Positions 35,201-48,260 are shown, numbered from the stretch's first letter. The stretch is 64,000 nt of DNA from Mya arenaria (GCF_026914265.1 NC_069123.1:48864949-48928948); one strand, 5' to 3'. Numbers and translations: made by a program. The notes: a model not told the origin generated them from the letters alone.

Positions 35201-38200
35201 TAGTTTCGATAAAGAAATAATTTATTAAATTATCTATCGGATATGATTATTACTGTTACCGGCAATATAACCTTTTATTTAATCATGATTGTAAAGGAAC
35301 ACCTGCATAATGACAAAAACACAAGATACGCCTTCAAACATGTAAAGGATCATTTTACGTGCGTGTACCTGACAAGCCTATTGGCGGTAGAATTATTCCG
35401 TCCGAATTGCAGTTGATATCGCTGCTGCAGGGACATCGGTCATAGAACAGGCCCGACTCCCCGGGGGACAACGGATTCACATAGCACTCTACACAAAACA
35501 AATATCACGCATTAAGTCAGCTTAAATCAATAGTGCCATCGAATAAGGAATAAGTGAGGTGAGCTTTGAACAAATAGCAAATAGGTCTAGAGCATATTAC
35601 ACCAATTCGGAAGTGCTACTCAGTGGTAAATGCCTTTTTGCTTTTCATCTATACATGGTAGAGAATCAAAGCATGGTTATACCATCTCAGTGGATGACCA
35701 TTGGCTACTTATAGATTTATAAGTTTTAAAGCTGAATTCGTTGTGATTTCAAAAACAGGCTGAAAATGCTAGACCTACTTTTTTGTTTCCATTTTACCGC
35801 ATTGTTTGTACTCCAACACCAGTTGTAGCCACTATCGAATCAACAGTGGTTACGTTCAACCAGTTTTATTTATTTTCTTGTAGAATACCTTTGTTCAATG
35901 TTAAGTTCAAAAGGTTTAACTTTTTTCCCATATAAGATGTTGGGGGTCTTGAAACACTAGAATTCAGTGTTTTCGCGTGCACACTGGTCAACTGACTATA
36001 GAATCTACAGGACTTTTTAGTTGTCTCTGACCTTTAAGGGTAAACTCGGGGTTACTTAAAACTCGTTGTTTTAGCATTTTTGACCCCCAACAGTGGAATT
36101 GTACATTTAGAACCGTTTCCATCTATTAAATATGAAAAACTGCCATCTATTAAATATGAAAAACTGTGGGTTTTGAAAATGTCGGTTTAAACTATGGAAG
36201 GGCATGGGGTCGGGCATTGGAGTCATCGTAGGCTTAAGTATTTTCTTGTATGATTTTATGTTTAATCGTTTGTTTTGATAACAAATAATTTCAATCAATA
36301 ATTAGCTAAAGTCTGTTCAGACTGAAAAGTAAAAATGATTAAAAGTGATTTTTTTTAAAACACAAACAAACCTTTTGGGCTACTTTTTTGTACTTTTATC
36401 CTCCTAAAATTTTCAAAGGTCTCCAAAATTTCAGGTTTTCAAGACAACTTCAAATCAAACCATGCTTTTCTAAGACAGTTTATTTACACAAAGAGTCAAC
36501 ACGATCATAATTATCAACTCTGGAGAGATTAAATATTTTCTGTCGTTATTATTAATGATAAAGTGTTTCCTGTTTATAAAATTTCTATTTTTAGTTTTTT
36601 TGCGTCTTCTAACACGGATTTTTAATTTAACGAATTTACTGGTACATTTATAAAAACATCAACAAACTAAACATACTACACTAAAAATGACACTTCGGTT
36701 ATGTTTTTACATGTTTTATTTAATATCTGTTACAATAAGGGAATTGTTCCGTCTATTTGGAGTAAATCGATTATAAATCCAATCCCAAAGTCTTCAGCCA
36801 CTGACCTAAGAGAACCTATGTCTTACAGAGGCATTGCACTTGCTTCCGTCATATATAAGCTGTATTGTAATATTTTAGATGCACGCCTCAGTGGTTGGGT
36901 GGAGTCGAATAATCTGCTTGTTGATGAACAAAACGGCTTTCGGAAACATAGGAGCACCACTGACCATATTTTATCTTTAACCTCTCTCATTGATAATAGA
37001 AGAAAAAAGTAATTAAGTACATTATGCTCCTTTATTGACTTTTGTAAAGCGTACGATTTTATTAACAGAGATAAACTTTGGGCTCGGCTTAGGGATTGTG
37101 GCGTGTCGGGTAAAATGTTGATAGCTATTAAGTAAATTTATTCATCTGTTCTATCTTGTGTAAGAATTAACGGTTATAAAACTTATTGGTTTGAGACACA
37201 CTGCGGTCTCAGTCAAGGTTGTATTTTGTAACCACTGTTGTTTAACATGTACATCAATGATCTTGCTGTATATTTGAAATCATTTGGTAAAGGTGTAACA
37301 CTCGACAACGAATGTATATGTATTATGTTATACGCAGATGATATTGTTTTGTTAACTGAAAATTCAGCTGGTTTTTATTAAGTGAGTGCCTTATATGACT
37401 GGTGTTGTATGAATGACATGGAGATAAACTCTAGTAAAAGCAGTGTTGTTCATTTTAGACCAAAGGCTCATGAAAGAACAAGTACAATTTTCAAATGTGG
37501 TCAAAATACTATTGGTGTTGTTGAGAGATACACATATCTTGGTTTAGTTTTGCATGAGTTCTTAAACTGGAATATTACTGCCAAGGCAGTAGCTCAGAGT
37601 GCAAGCCGGGCATTGGGCCTGGTTATTGCCAAGTGCAAGTTAATTGGGGGGGGGGTCCCTTTGATGTCTACACTAAGCTTTTTTTATTCTGTTGTGTGGC
37701 CTGTTATTAACTATAGGATAGCTATATATGGTAATAAGTCTTTTCCTGTATACATGCTGTATTTAACAGAGCCATGCGGTTTTTCCTTGGTGTGGGTAAA
37801 TATACTACCATTGCTGCAGTTATAGGAGAAATGGGGTGGTTGCCATTAGAAGTCCGACATTGGAAATCTATATGTACCTACTGGTCGCGCCTTTCCAACC
37901 TTGGTGTGTCACGGCTCAATAAACGTATTGCACTCTGGGCTGGTGCAAAGGGGAGTAACTCATGTCGTAACTGGTTTTATTTGGTTAAGCAGAAACTGTG
38001 TTCTCTGAACCTGGATATTTATTGCAGTATTGAAACCGTTATACCTAAACATGCTATTTTAAGTAAAGTAGAGGAGTTGTTGCTGCATCAGTTTACGCAG
38101 GGCTGGTTGGCTCAGATTAATAGTACAGTTGATACATCAGGTAAAGGGCGCAACAAATTGCGTACATATTGTTTGTTGAAAACTGAATTTGTTACAGAAA

Positions 38201-41200
38201 AGTATTGTAAAAAAATCAAGCCGCTGCATCATAGGTCGGCAATGAGTAAATTTAGAAGTGGTGTAGCTCCTCTACGAATTGAAACTGGCAGATATGAAAA
38301 CTTACCGGTTGAAGCTAGAAAATGCCCTTTTTGTGATACTGTAGAAAACGAGGCTCATGTTATCCTTGATTGTAGAGCATATGATGATTACCGTGTTACA
38401 TTGTTTGCTAAGGCCGTTGAAACTGATAACTTATTTCTAACTGTGAGTAATACTGAAAAGTTGAAATTTATACTCTGTAATTCTGCATTGCTACGACTTG
38501 CTGCCAAAACCTGTAATTTGATTTTAAAGAGAAGACAGTTTTATCTGTGTAAATAGTCATTGCGTTCATGTATATACTTTTAACTATGTAGATGTTTACT
38601 TATTGTACTTTGTGATATTCTAATAGGTCACACAAATGATATTGGCTCCTTGTTATTAGATGAACCTCCTATATAATGGTCGGTAAATCCAATTTCACCT
38701 GCTTGTTTTAATGTTTCTTGGAGCTTTTGTCAGTATTTAGTCGGTTGTTTCACTTTTTTCTATGGGCTTTTAAAGCAAATTTTATGCTTATTGATGGACA
38801 AAAATTGTTTGTGTGGCATATTAGTGTTTAATTTGTAAGTACAGTTGTTGTTTTTTACCAGTCAGTATCAGTCACATATTTTATAACAATTCAGTATTTA
38901 TTTTGTATTAATATGTTCTGTGTATTTGTCAAATAGTCTCTTGTAATTCTGTATAGAATGGCCATATACTTGTTTTATGTGTTGCATGTAACTTTTAGTA
39001 TGTATATGGACGATACTCTAATAAAGATATAAACCTACTAAATCACTTCATTCATTTCAAAATTAATGAAAAATCAATTAACAAGTTTGTTGATCAGTTG
39101 TTCACAGTTAGTTTTTAAGGGTCGGCAGCGAGGCAAAGTCGATTAATGGACACAATTTTAAATGTTTTAAACAATCAATTTCAAAACATTCTATTTAGTC
39201 TTGAGGTTCAATATTTAACAAGCATGATTCATATATCCGTTGCAACATGAAAAGCTGTAATTGAGAGTTGAGCATTTTTTACGAAATAATATTTTATCAG
39301 ATTTCCAATAAAAAAGCATTTACGTTTTCCCGGAAATGTCTTAATACAAAAAGAATACATTTGTGAATCAAATTTATCGGAACCGCCCAATCAACAATGT
39401 CTTGTGGCTTTGTGTTGATTGCAGCTATTTAAAAAAAAAAAAGATATATGCATTTTTGTAACTCGGAAATGAATTTTACCACGAATTGTCATTATTTTTC
39501 TGAATAACTTTCTTATTTGACAAGATATCATCGAGGTCGCTCAAGACATTGTTGAATATGAAGTCTGGGGCATTTTGACATTAAAACGAAGTACTGATGT
39601 CGACAGACTTTTTTCGTAATGATGTGAATGCTATTTTATCCAAAATCTGATAAAATCTTCTTTTGTAAAATTTGTTAAACTCCTAACTGACCCAAAACAT
39701 GTCGCCAAGAATAAATGGTTTACTCCCCAAAAAGATCGTTTCTCGAAACTTAATAAAACATGTATTTTTATAAATGTTTTAGTTTTTGACCTTTCTCACC
39801 CACTTTTGCATTACTGCTGGCCTTTAAAAAGGGAGTAAGTTGTTTGTCCAAAAGTCTATTTTCTACAAAAAAATCAGCGCGATTTATTAGAAATAATTCT
39901 AAGTGGCTATATTTAGACCCACGCGAGGGTAACACTAATAATATCACCCGGTGTACAGGGTTATAACAGGATAACAGCACGGATTGGCTAATGTCGTGCA
40001 AATGAGAATATAACATGGGCAGGTCTGAGGTATAATAAAATATGTTACCCTATGAAACAATATTTTATATAATAATTTAACATTTTCCGACATTCTTAAA
40101 ATGCTACAATTGAATGTTATTTCGCGGTAGATCGTTGTTACAAGTTAATTGTATATACTCAAATCTGAAAAAAGCAGCTTTTAGGTCAAATGTCGCTACA
40201 TTTTACATGTCAAATGGCAATAAAGGAAATAATTGTCATAACGCGACTAGGTAAATGCATACATTTATACATCGGGCACTGTTTTGAATATGTCATTCAT
40301 TTATAACAACTCAAAATGGTAATCACTTTGACATTAAATAAGTGTACACAAATGGTGCAAAATAAAACAAAGACGAAATTATAGTTATGATGAAATAGTT
40401 GGTATGATTAATGACAATGTTAACCATTTAACCCATGTAAGCTTGATCTGTGGAAAAACGGTACGGGAGAAATACTACTAATAATTTGATTTAAAGAAAA
40501 TATTGTATATGTTTAAACATAGATTTGGTTTGGAAATAAACCAAACTTAACGTTTATTAAAACTTTCGTTTATTAGAGAAATAGCAAACTTCTTCTTAAA
40601 AGGTTTTCTTGAAGCTGAATGTTCAAACATAAATATGCCTCTCGCTTGAACAATGTACAAACAAATAACAAGGGAAAACACAAAAGCTCGAACACAAAAG
40701 ATTAAGAAAGTTAATGAAATAAAAATTAGAGGGACAAGCCCGGTTTTCAAAACACTTCAAACGTTTAGCACATTCAACACTTCAAACGTTTAGCACATTC
40801 AACATTCAACACTTCAAACGTTCAGCACATTCAACACTTCAAACGTCCAGCACATTCAACACTTCAAACGTTCAGCACATTCAACACTTCAAACGTTCAG
40901 CACATTCAACACTTCAAACGTCCAGCACATTCAACACTTCAAACGTTCAGCACATTCAACACTTCAAACGTTCAGCACATTCAACACTTCAAACGTTCAG
41001 CACATTCAACACTTCAAACGTTCAGCACATTCAACACTTCAAACGTTCAGCACATTCAACACTTCAAACGTGCAGCACATTCAACACTTCAAACGTTCAG
41101 CACATTCAACACTTCAAACGTTCAGCACATTCAACACTTCAAACGTTCAGCACATTCAACACTTCAAACGTTCAACACAACAACGTTTATCAAACTATTA

Positions 41201-43612
41201 TTCATCATTTACGGTTGTAATTGTTAGATAAATATCATTAGAGAAAATTCTTTCCTTAGAAATCTCAAACATGAAATTCATCGCAGAGACTACTTGAAAT
41301 ATATAAGGCATAAAATTATCACCTGGCTGTAGTAAAAACAACTCTACCCTTATTTGCTTGCGCGACTTTTAGCTGGACTATTTTCAGTGAGATTCGTCAG
41401 TCATTTTTTAGCGCGCTTTCGGAACTTTGTGTTACTTTCCGAAGTGGTTTGGTTTAACATATTTATTTCATTAAAAGGATAAATTGGATGTTATTAATAT
41501 GTTTTTTCATGAATAAAATCCCCCTTAGTGGTACAAATATTCACTTTCGTTTGTTAACTTGTGTTTGATTTTGTAACTATGAATAATTCTTACATTTTAT
41601 TGTTTTTACTATAACTTTTAATGTTTAATGAATTTTGTAATTTCGTACTCATAACGCAACATATCTAAATGTCTTTAACATTCTTATTCCTTTATTTCAC
41701 TTCGACGAAGAAGTAAATAAATTATTTCTGAAGGCATTGTGTATACATTGTATACGGTCAAAGTAGATTTGTTCTGCACATTGTGACAACAATAGATTGT
41801 CAAAAGTGTCTCTAGACACTCTTGGGAACCAGCAACGGCAAACGAAATACTACAACATGTATTATGCGGCTACATTAATCTTATCCATACACAAATAAAG
41901 TGTCCAAAAGGTTTTCACTTATACAAAATATAAACACAATCAATAGAAAGTAATTATTATAATACATTTACACACAATACACATTTACCAATTATTTAAA
42001 ATGGCAGATATTCGGAAGAGAAATGAAACATAATTATGCGCTCACTGTCTCCGACGGAGCCCAACTGCTCGCATTTTCCGTCGACGAACTTGCGGAGGTC
42101 GGGGGAGAGGGCCTCCCTCTTGCCACGGGGGGTGTTGAAGCTGATACAACACTCACCCTTCTTACAGTCATCGCTCGTTATACAGTATCCTTCCAGTGCG
42201 CCTCGACCAGGGGCAGGAACGGCCTTAAAATTAAACAGTTGATGTTTTATTGTTTTTTGTTCTTTTTGTAAGCAACAGTAGCGCTGAAATACAAACAACA
42301 AAAAACACCAAAATACTTATCTACAACACAATTGGTAAATGTCTTTAAAGCCTCAGTGCCACTTAGGATGAAATAAGTAAAAGTGAGTATATAACTATGA
42401 TAGAGTCTGATATGATGTCTGATAAATTCCCGAGGTCCTCACGATGCTATACTTAACAGAAATGTATGGGAAATACCAACGAAATTTCAAACTGGTTCAC
42501 TAACTTACTTTGAGATAATTAAGCAGATAAGTGGGCGGAGAATGGCAACAAGGTTTTATTGAAAAATAGCAGATAGGTATTCGCTCATGTTTGTGTAAAA
42601 TGCACTATTGGTGTATGACGAAATAAAGTGTGGCAAATCCTTAGTTAACGCCAAGATGTTAAATTTGGAACTGTTCAGCAAATGTTGATATTTGCTTAAA
42701 TATTCATTTTGAAGACCACATTTTTATATATTCAACAGCTTTGTTGTTGCGTAATTGGTTTATAGACATTATCACGTGATGTTATCAATGACCAATATAT
42801 CAAATTATCCATGTTAATCTAAGCAAGACTTCGTGGTCTAGTGGATTTTTGTATAATATGTTTGTAAGATTGCCCTTTGTTTCATTTAAAATGGTGGTGT
42901 CAAAGAAAAGTTTAAGTGTTCATTTTAAGCTAAATGCTGCCTTCCGACATAGCATATATGACATAATTTATCACGTGGTATACACACACTGTTTTCTGCA
43001 ATTTCGATGTCATAAAGTTAACTTATGATGGAATAAGTGTGCACAGATTCATTGACGGGAAAACTATTTTAGTTAAAAAATGCAAATCATCAGTATATAA
43101 AGCAACATAGAATCTAAGTCATTCATAAGTCACGTGATATGCAAACTTCGTAATGACGTTGTGTGCGCTAAATTTAGATTTGCTTTCTGTTTTGTTGCAT
43201 TTTGTAATTGCGATAAATGCATTTTTTAAATTATAATTCTCGGTGTTAATAAAGGTCTAGAAGTTCAAAGACGTCATTTGGATGTGCATACAAATAGATA
43301 AATCACTAAAACAAAATGAGACTTTAAATATCATTTTATACTTTCCACGAGATAAACAGGCTAGATCGAGCCATTCGGGTACTTTTGTGGGCAATATTGA
43401 TATGCTCTTAAACGTGCGCAATTGTGTTGCTGTTGTGCTAAACTACACACGGTAACGTGTGAGACACAGTTTTAATATCTTAAATATAAATGTTACAGTA
43501 ATTATGAAACATCTTTGCCTTTGTTAATGTTTGGTTAATAAAAGTAGCGATTTACCTGCACCGAGATGAATACGAATCCAAGAAATAAAAACAGCATTTC
43601 ATACCCAGCCAT
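32268..43612 (-). CDS. Gene C: intact secreted two-domain prokineticin/astakine-like protein
   Basis: Exons on the minus strand: 43556-43612, 42046-42223, 35369-35488, 33469-33615, 33241-33364 and 32268-32310, totalling 669 bases and 222 residues. All have GT donors and AG acceptors in matching phases (0, 1, 1, 1, 2). Signal peptide MAGYEMLFLFLGFVFISVQ; the mature start AVPAPGRGAL falls on the first exon border. Domain 1 cysteines: GYC, DDC, ECC, GKC, KCY, RCPC, INC and the TC that opens exon 4. Domain 2: KEC, DDC, ECC, GIC, DC, HCPC, FTC and the KC of the last exon, so ten each. Both domains have GKR in the loop after CC (RGKREALS, IGKRSLDS). The tail is KCSFRRPFRGPFLP. Probably an extracellular signalling protein; receptor and role are unknown. 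This is the reference copy of the array. Confidence 0.87.
33365..33468 (-). other. Gene C intron 4 with a single minisatellite unit
   Basis: Only 104 bases long. It contains one unit resembling the A and B minisatellite (GACACGGAAGTACTTACAAT, then ACAATATTACCA). This is the probable ancestral state from which the arrays in A (about 1.7 kb) and B (about 1.3 kb) grew. Confidence 0.8.
33980..34630. repeat. TGACCT-containing dispersed repeat, intron 3 of gene C
   Basis: Counterpart of 5120-5520 and 17010-17420, longer here with about three units. CATGACCTTTGACCTGCATA lies near 34470, and the block ends at GGTTTACCGACGGACCGAAA. Confidence 0.7.
35369..35488 (-). CDS. Gene C exon 3, the only full-length copy
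   Basis: Codes for the second half of domain 1, KCYVNPLSPGESGLFYDRC followed by PCSSDINCNSDG. The acceptor is TTTTGTGTAG and the donor GTACACGC. The pattern C, C.C, C matches cysteines 6 to 9 of the ten-cysteine fold, and the exon is phase 1 at both ends. Confidence 0.85.
36690..39050 (+). mobile_element. LINE (non-LTR retrotransposon), 5'-truncated, in intron 2 of gene C
   Basis: Lies antisense to gene C. The reverse transcriptase part has IINPIPKSSATDLREPMSYR, DEQNGFRKHRSTTDHILSL, SQGCIL and LYADDIVLL (YADD at about 37331-37342), then ERYTYLGLVLHEF of the thumb. A C-terminal part (37774-38556) ends with the zinc-finger-like CPFCDTVENEAHVILDC. The endonuclease half is missing. Stops interrupt the RT at several points (for example just after 37010 and near 37230), so it is dead. 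A 3' UTR ends near TCTAATAAAGATATAAACCT. Clade not determined. Confidence 0.85.
40751..41180. repeat. 25-base minisatellite in intron 2 of gene C
   Basis: About 17 copies of CATTCAACACTTCAAACGTT plus CAGCA, with T/C and C/G variants. Absent from the corresponding introns of A and B, so it arose in unit C. Confidence 0.95.
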
Positions 43613-43771
43613 CTTAAACTCCATACATATGTTGTGTATGAAACGTCGGGAAATAAATGTGGTGAAACGGAACTTGCATTTGTTTTCATAGCCTTAAAAC
43701 TCTAATTTGATTGGCTAAATACATCTGGCTCGTGATTGTTGACACGCAGATAAATCTTCATACGTACTGTT

Positions 43772-43779
43772 CTTATATA
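43772..43779 (-). promoter_or_regulatory. TATA box of gene C
   Basis: TATATAAG followed by AACAGTACGTATG, about 160 bases before the ATG. Upstream homology to gene A continues here without interruption (TTATAAAAGTATCTCTAGCG). Confidence 0.6.
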
Positions 43780-44878
43780 CTGAATACTTATAAAAGTATC
43801 TCTAGCGGAAAAAAACGCTAGCAAGAGTATTAAATTTATACATGGCTCTGTCAACCATACCGAAACTGCTGTACATATGTGGTGTTTAACATCTGTCATT
43901 TGGAGTCATTATTGTGACTATTGATATTTACACTGCGTACTACGGAGTGAAAATATATGCTTCGGTGTTCTATAGTAAATGTAGCTATCAATTATCTTTT
44001 TAAACTGTTTGTCTTTGAAATATGAACACAACAATTAACTGATTTTTTACCCCATCACGCCTCTAAATTTGTCAACAACCTAGCGTGGTCTTCGCTCTTT
44101 ATCTGGAAAATCATCCGTCTTCAAGCGAATCAAACTGATCCTTGACAGTGAGGGGTTATTGAATACCCGTGTATTATGAAAGAAACTCTACAACTAAACT
44201 TGGATTTTTAACCAATGTTAATCCACGTTTGTTTTGCTTACACGTCCGACCTTTCAAATGTCCATTCGGTAAATGGCGACCTGTGTAATTCGGTCTTTTA
44301 TTTAAGCCCTGTTTTGTTCAAAAATACAATCGTGCAATAACGAGACTCGCTGATGTTTTTTGACCAAAACTTTGTTTCCCGGTTATGAATCTGAAAACAC
44401 TTATTTTTTAATTACTTTATTGTTTGATATCGAAATTTCAGAACAAAAACACAATTGAAGAATAATAAAATATCTGGTTGTAGTTGGGAGTGAACATACA
44501 CCGTTACAGTCATTTTCCAGGCCACAGAAACGTACACAATAGCTGAATTGTGAAAATAACGTTATTCAAAAATGATGGACTCCTAAGACGATATTTTGGT
44601 CGAATATCAACATTTGTTGTGGGTTTCAGCTGTCAATATCTTGGATTGACATTCCTAATAATTTCCCACACGTTATGCCACGTGATTTCTTTCCAATATA
44701 AAGTGCATTCACACGAGTAAATAATAATCTATAAAACAACTTTTGTACGTTGTAGAAAGACAGCTACGTCATCAGTAATCAAATCTGAGCGTAATGGGCA
44801 TCCCACGGGTAGCAGCGTAACAAACAAACTTTTTGAAAAGGCGGTATTTCAAAACTAAATTGAAATGCATGAACATAG

Positions 44879-47589
44879 ACAGGGTGAGGAATCACGTGAC
44901 TTCAACGGGGTTCTCACATGTGTCACCACGGTTCAAAACCGATGCAAGAAAGTGACAGTTATTTCTAAATAACTTTTTAGTGAGAAAAGATAGGAAAATA
45001 TTTCTTAGCCTATAAAAGACTATGCTATTTTCTGCTTCTACAAGTGTGAAATATTTTGGATTTGCTTGTATTTTAACGATGGAATCCTTGGCCAAAATTT
45101 CGATTCGACGGGATTTTTAGAACGATGCAACGCTGTGTAAGCCGTGAGTCTTTGTATTGTATACATTTTTTAGTAATAAGTTATATTTAAGAACTCATGC
45201 ATGTGTTAAAATGTTCATTTTATTAATTTGATTCATTAAACGAATTGTTTGTAAAATTTATTTTAGTTCTTTTAATAAATATCGATATTTCAAGCAAGGC
45301 TGTTGTTAACGTGAATTTTATATTTGCTGTTGTTTACGTGAATTTTTCTCATAACATGCTTAATTTATTTAATAATTAGTTTGAACTACTCTCTCAACTG
45401 TGACGATTTTGCATTCAACATTGAACTTTCATTTCGATATTTCTTTTATAAAATGAATGTATATCCATCCATTTGATCGATTTTAAAAAGTTAAATTTAT
45501 GTTTTAGGTTGGCCGTCATGGTGATACGTCCAAATTATCCATTATCCATTGTTCTTGTACTTAGTAATCATTCAACTATAGAATATAAGAAAAAATGATT
45601 ACAATTTTTTTGCTGGTTGGATCCATTTTATTTGTATATGACGTCATTATAAACTACTTATTTCTTTTTCATGATACAAGACAAACCCTTTGCGTGAGAT
45701 GATTCAAAACGTTCAACCCTTTTAAGTTGGATGTAATGGATGCAATAACAATTTCTTTGATATATGTTTGCATATTACATAAGGCAAGGTGTTGTTTACA
45801 TAAATATATTCATATACCATTATTGTTTGACATGGCCCGGTTCGTTCAACTTTGAATACATTATACATCGGAAATGTGTACACAAATGACAAGACTATCT
45901 GAGTTTTGAAAATAGGTGTAGTTTTTTTCACAAAGGAAACGTATTGAGGGCACTCTATTTTATCAGAATATGAAAGTGAGTTACAAAATAATCTGTTGTT
46001 GTTAAAAGATTTCTGTTATAGATAGTTTTTTTTCACATTAATATTAGTGTAAATGCAAATAAAACAAACGTATTTTTTAAAAAGAGGCTGAAACATTAGG
46101 CGAAATTATTTTTTGTATCAAGAGCTCGAGTTAGAAGTTGTGAATAAATTTACTTATCTAGGAATAGTATTTAGCACTGGTGTGTCATTTCGCACAACGT
46201 TTGACACTTGAGCTGGACAAGCTATGAAGACTTTTTACAAGCTTAATTCAGACCTAGTAAAATTTCATGGTATAGCAACATGCCAGTATTTGTCTTTGTT
46301 TGATGAATACATATATCTTGCTTTAAACTATGGTTGTGAAGTTTTCGGTCTACAAAATAGCATTAAGTTAGAAAGAGTTTATTCAAACTTCTGTAAAGAA
46401 ATACTGGGTGTAAGAACCCAAACTAAAAACAATTGTGTGTATAGAGAACTTGGTAGAATACCATGAATAATTATAGGAATTGTAATGTGATTTATTATTA
46501 CACTTCCGCATAATACGCTAGGCTCGGGCTGGGATGAACCTTTTTACACGAAAGGCCATGCCAGATACAAATTATCATCTTGCTAGTGAATGCCATTTTC
46601 ATGGTAGTCAATTTCGTTTTCAGTGCTTCTTATTATTTCCTGATTTCTTATGGATAAAGATATTTTGACCATATTCAAAGCATGGGATTTAACTGGAACG
46701 TCGGTAGATTTATGATTAACCTCTAGTAATGGAGATTTTGTTATTAAATTGTTATTGTTATTTGTTGTTTCTTGGGGGTTGAATTTCTCTCATTTTGGAA
46801 CGTACATGAGACGGGTTTGGCTGAAGTGAATTTTGCCTTCCTTATTAGTGTATCTATTACCTCATCCATTTAATTTATCCATCTTTGTTAACATTTGATG
46901 AAACTGCAGAAGGATACTGAGTATTTGGAAGAATCCCTTTGATGGCCTTCAGGCAACATAAATTGAACATTTTCAAATCGATCAAATTGGTGTAAACTCA
47001 TACCATGAATAATTGTTTAATACATTCTCGTCAGAAAAGAGGGGGCAATACAAACCATAAAATAGAATAAACTGATCATGTAATGATAAATTTGTTAAGC
47101 ATACCGACTTAACATAGTCAGCTTTATTTATATGAGAAGAAGTTTACGTTTACAACAGCACTTCATAAAAATTCGATATTTATTGAAAAAAACTAAAATA
47201 ACATATATCAAACAATTCGTTTTATGAAAGTAATGAGCAAAACTAACTTTTCAACCCATGTCTGATTTCTTAACCATAACAAATGACTAAGAAATATGTA
47301 CAAAACAAAGAATCACGGCGCACACAGCGTTGCATCGTTCTACAAAATCCTGTCGAATCGAAATTTTGGCCAAGGATTCAATCGTAAAAATACAAGTAAA
47401 TCCCAAATATTTCACACTTGTAAAAGCAAAAAATAGCTAAGTCTTTTATAGGCTAAAAATATTTTCCAATGTTTTCTCTAAAAAAGATTATTTAGAAATA
47501 ACTGTCACTTTTTTGCTTGTTTACATCGCTTTTGAACCGTGGTAACACATGTGAGAACCCCGTTGAAGTCACGTGATTCCTCACCCTGT
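44879..47589. mobile_element. 2.7-kb element with terminal inverted repeats of about 330 bases
   Basis: The left arm 44879-45207 and right arm 47262-47589 are inverted copies. Both start ACAGGGTGAGGAATCACGTG, and they share CATGTG, TTTTGGCCAAGGAT (or its match) and AACGATGCAACGCTGTGT. Unit A has the empty site (CATAGAAAAC near 9036). The target duplication is only 2-3 bases (AG or TAG) and ambiguous. The middle contains a LINE fragment and AT-rich filler but no transposase I can recognise. Class unknown; probably a non-autonomous DNA transposon or foldback element. Confidence 0.75.
46125..46466 (+). mobile_element. LINE reverse-transcriptase fragment inside the inverted-repeat element
   Basis: The frame reads NKFTYLGIVFSTGVSF, then NYGCEVFGLQNSIKLERVYS and CKEILGVRTQTKNNCVYREL followed by GRIP. 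This is the thumb and post-RT region common in LINEs. One in-frame stop occurs near 46210. It differs from the LINE at 36690-39050, so a separate family member was captured. Confidence 0.75.
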
Positions 47590-48091
47590 AGAAAACACCG
47601 AAAATTGGCACCAATTAAACAGAAAAAATGTTGATTTCAGTGTAAGGCCGTGTTTTACTTCATTCGTGATCATAGAAAAACTTTATTTGCATTCGTGGCT
47701 TTGCTGAAATCAACAAAAAACATCCTTTTATAAATATATTTTTTACATTGAGTTATTTTAAACAAATAAAAAACAGCAACTGGAAAATACTCATTTGAAC
47801 ATAAATAATGTATTTCAATAAAACAATGAAAACTTCAAGGAGAGGCCAAGTAGTCAAACAATCCAAAATGAACCCTGTTCAGAAGCAAAAGGCAATTAAC
47901 TACGATCAAGCGTTGGATTATCATTTTTTAAAAGCGTAACTCACGTTTTTCGCTATAGTTTTTGTATGTTTCACACGTTGAAACTCACATGTATGGTTTC
48001 GTACCTGATATATGTTGTATTTTATGTAAATATGGTTTACAGACAACTGTTAATGATGTGATTGTTAATCCATCGAAACTACCATCCAAAT

Positions 48092-48260
48092 CTATTTGGA
48101 AGCGCTACGTAAAAATCTTTTGTTTACATGTTCGAAGAGAGCGAGTGGAATACAGGTATGGCTTGGGGCGTTGTCCTGGTGCAATACTACGTTTTCAATC
48201 TGAGCTGCCATGTCTGGGCGCTTCTCGTATATGTGACATTCTTGTAATTGGGATTCAATC
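48092..48260 (-). pseudogene. Mariner-type transposase fragment (unit C)
   Basis: The minus strand reads IENVVLHQDNAPSHTCIPLA, holding the HQDNAPSHT box around the second catalytic aspartate of mariner transposases. Only this fragment is left; the flanking sequence belongs to the duplicated unit. Confidence 0.7.
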
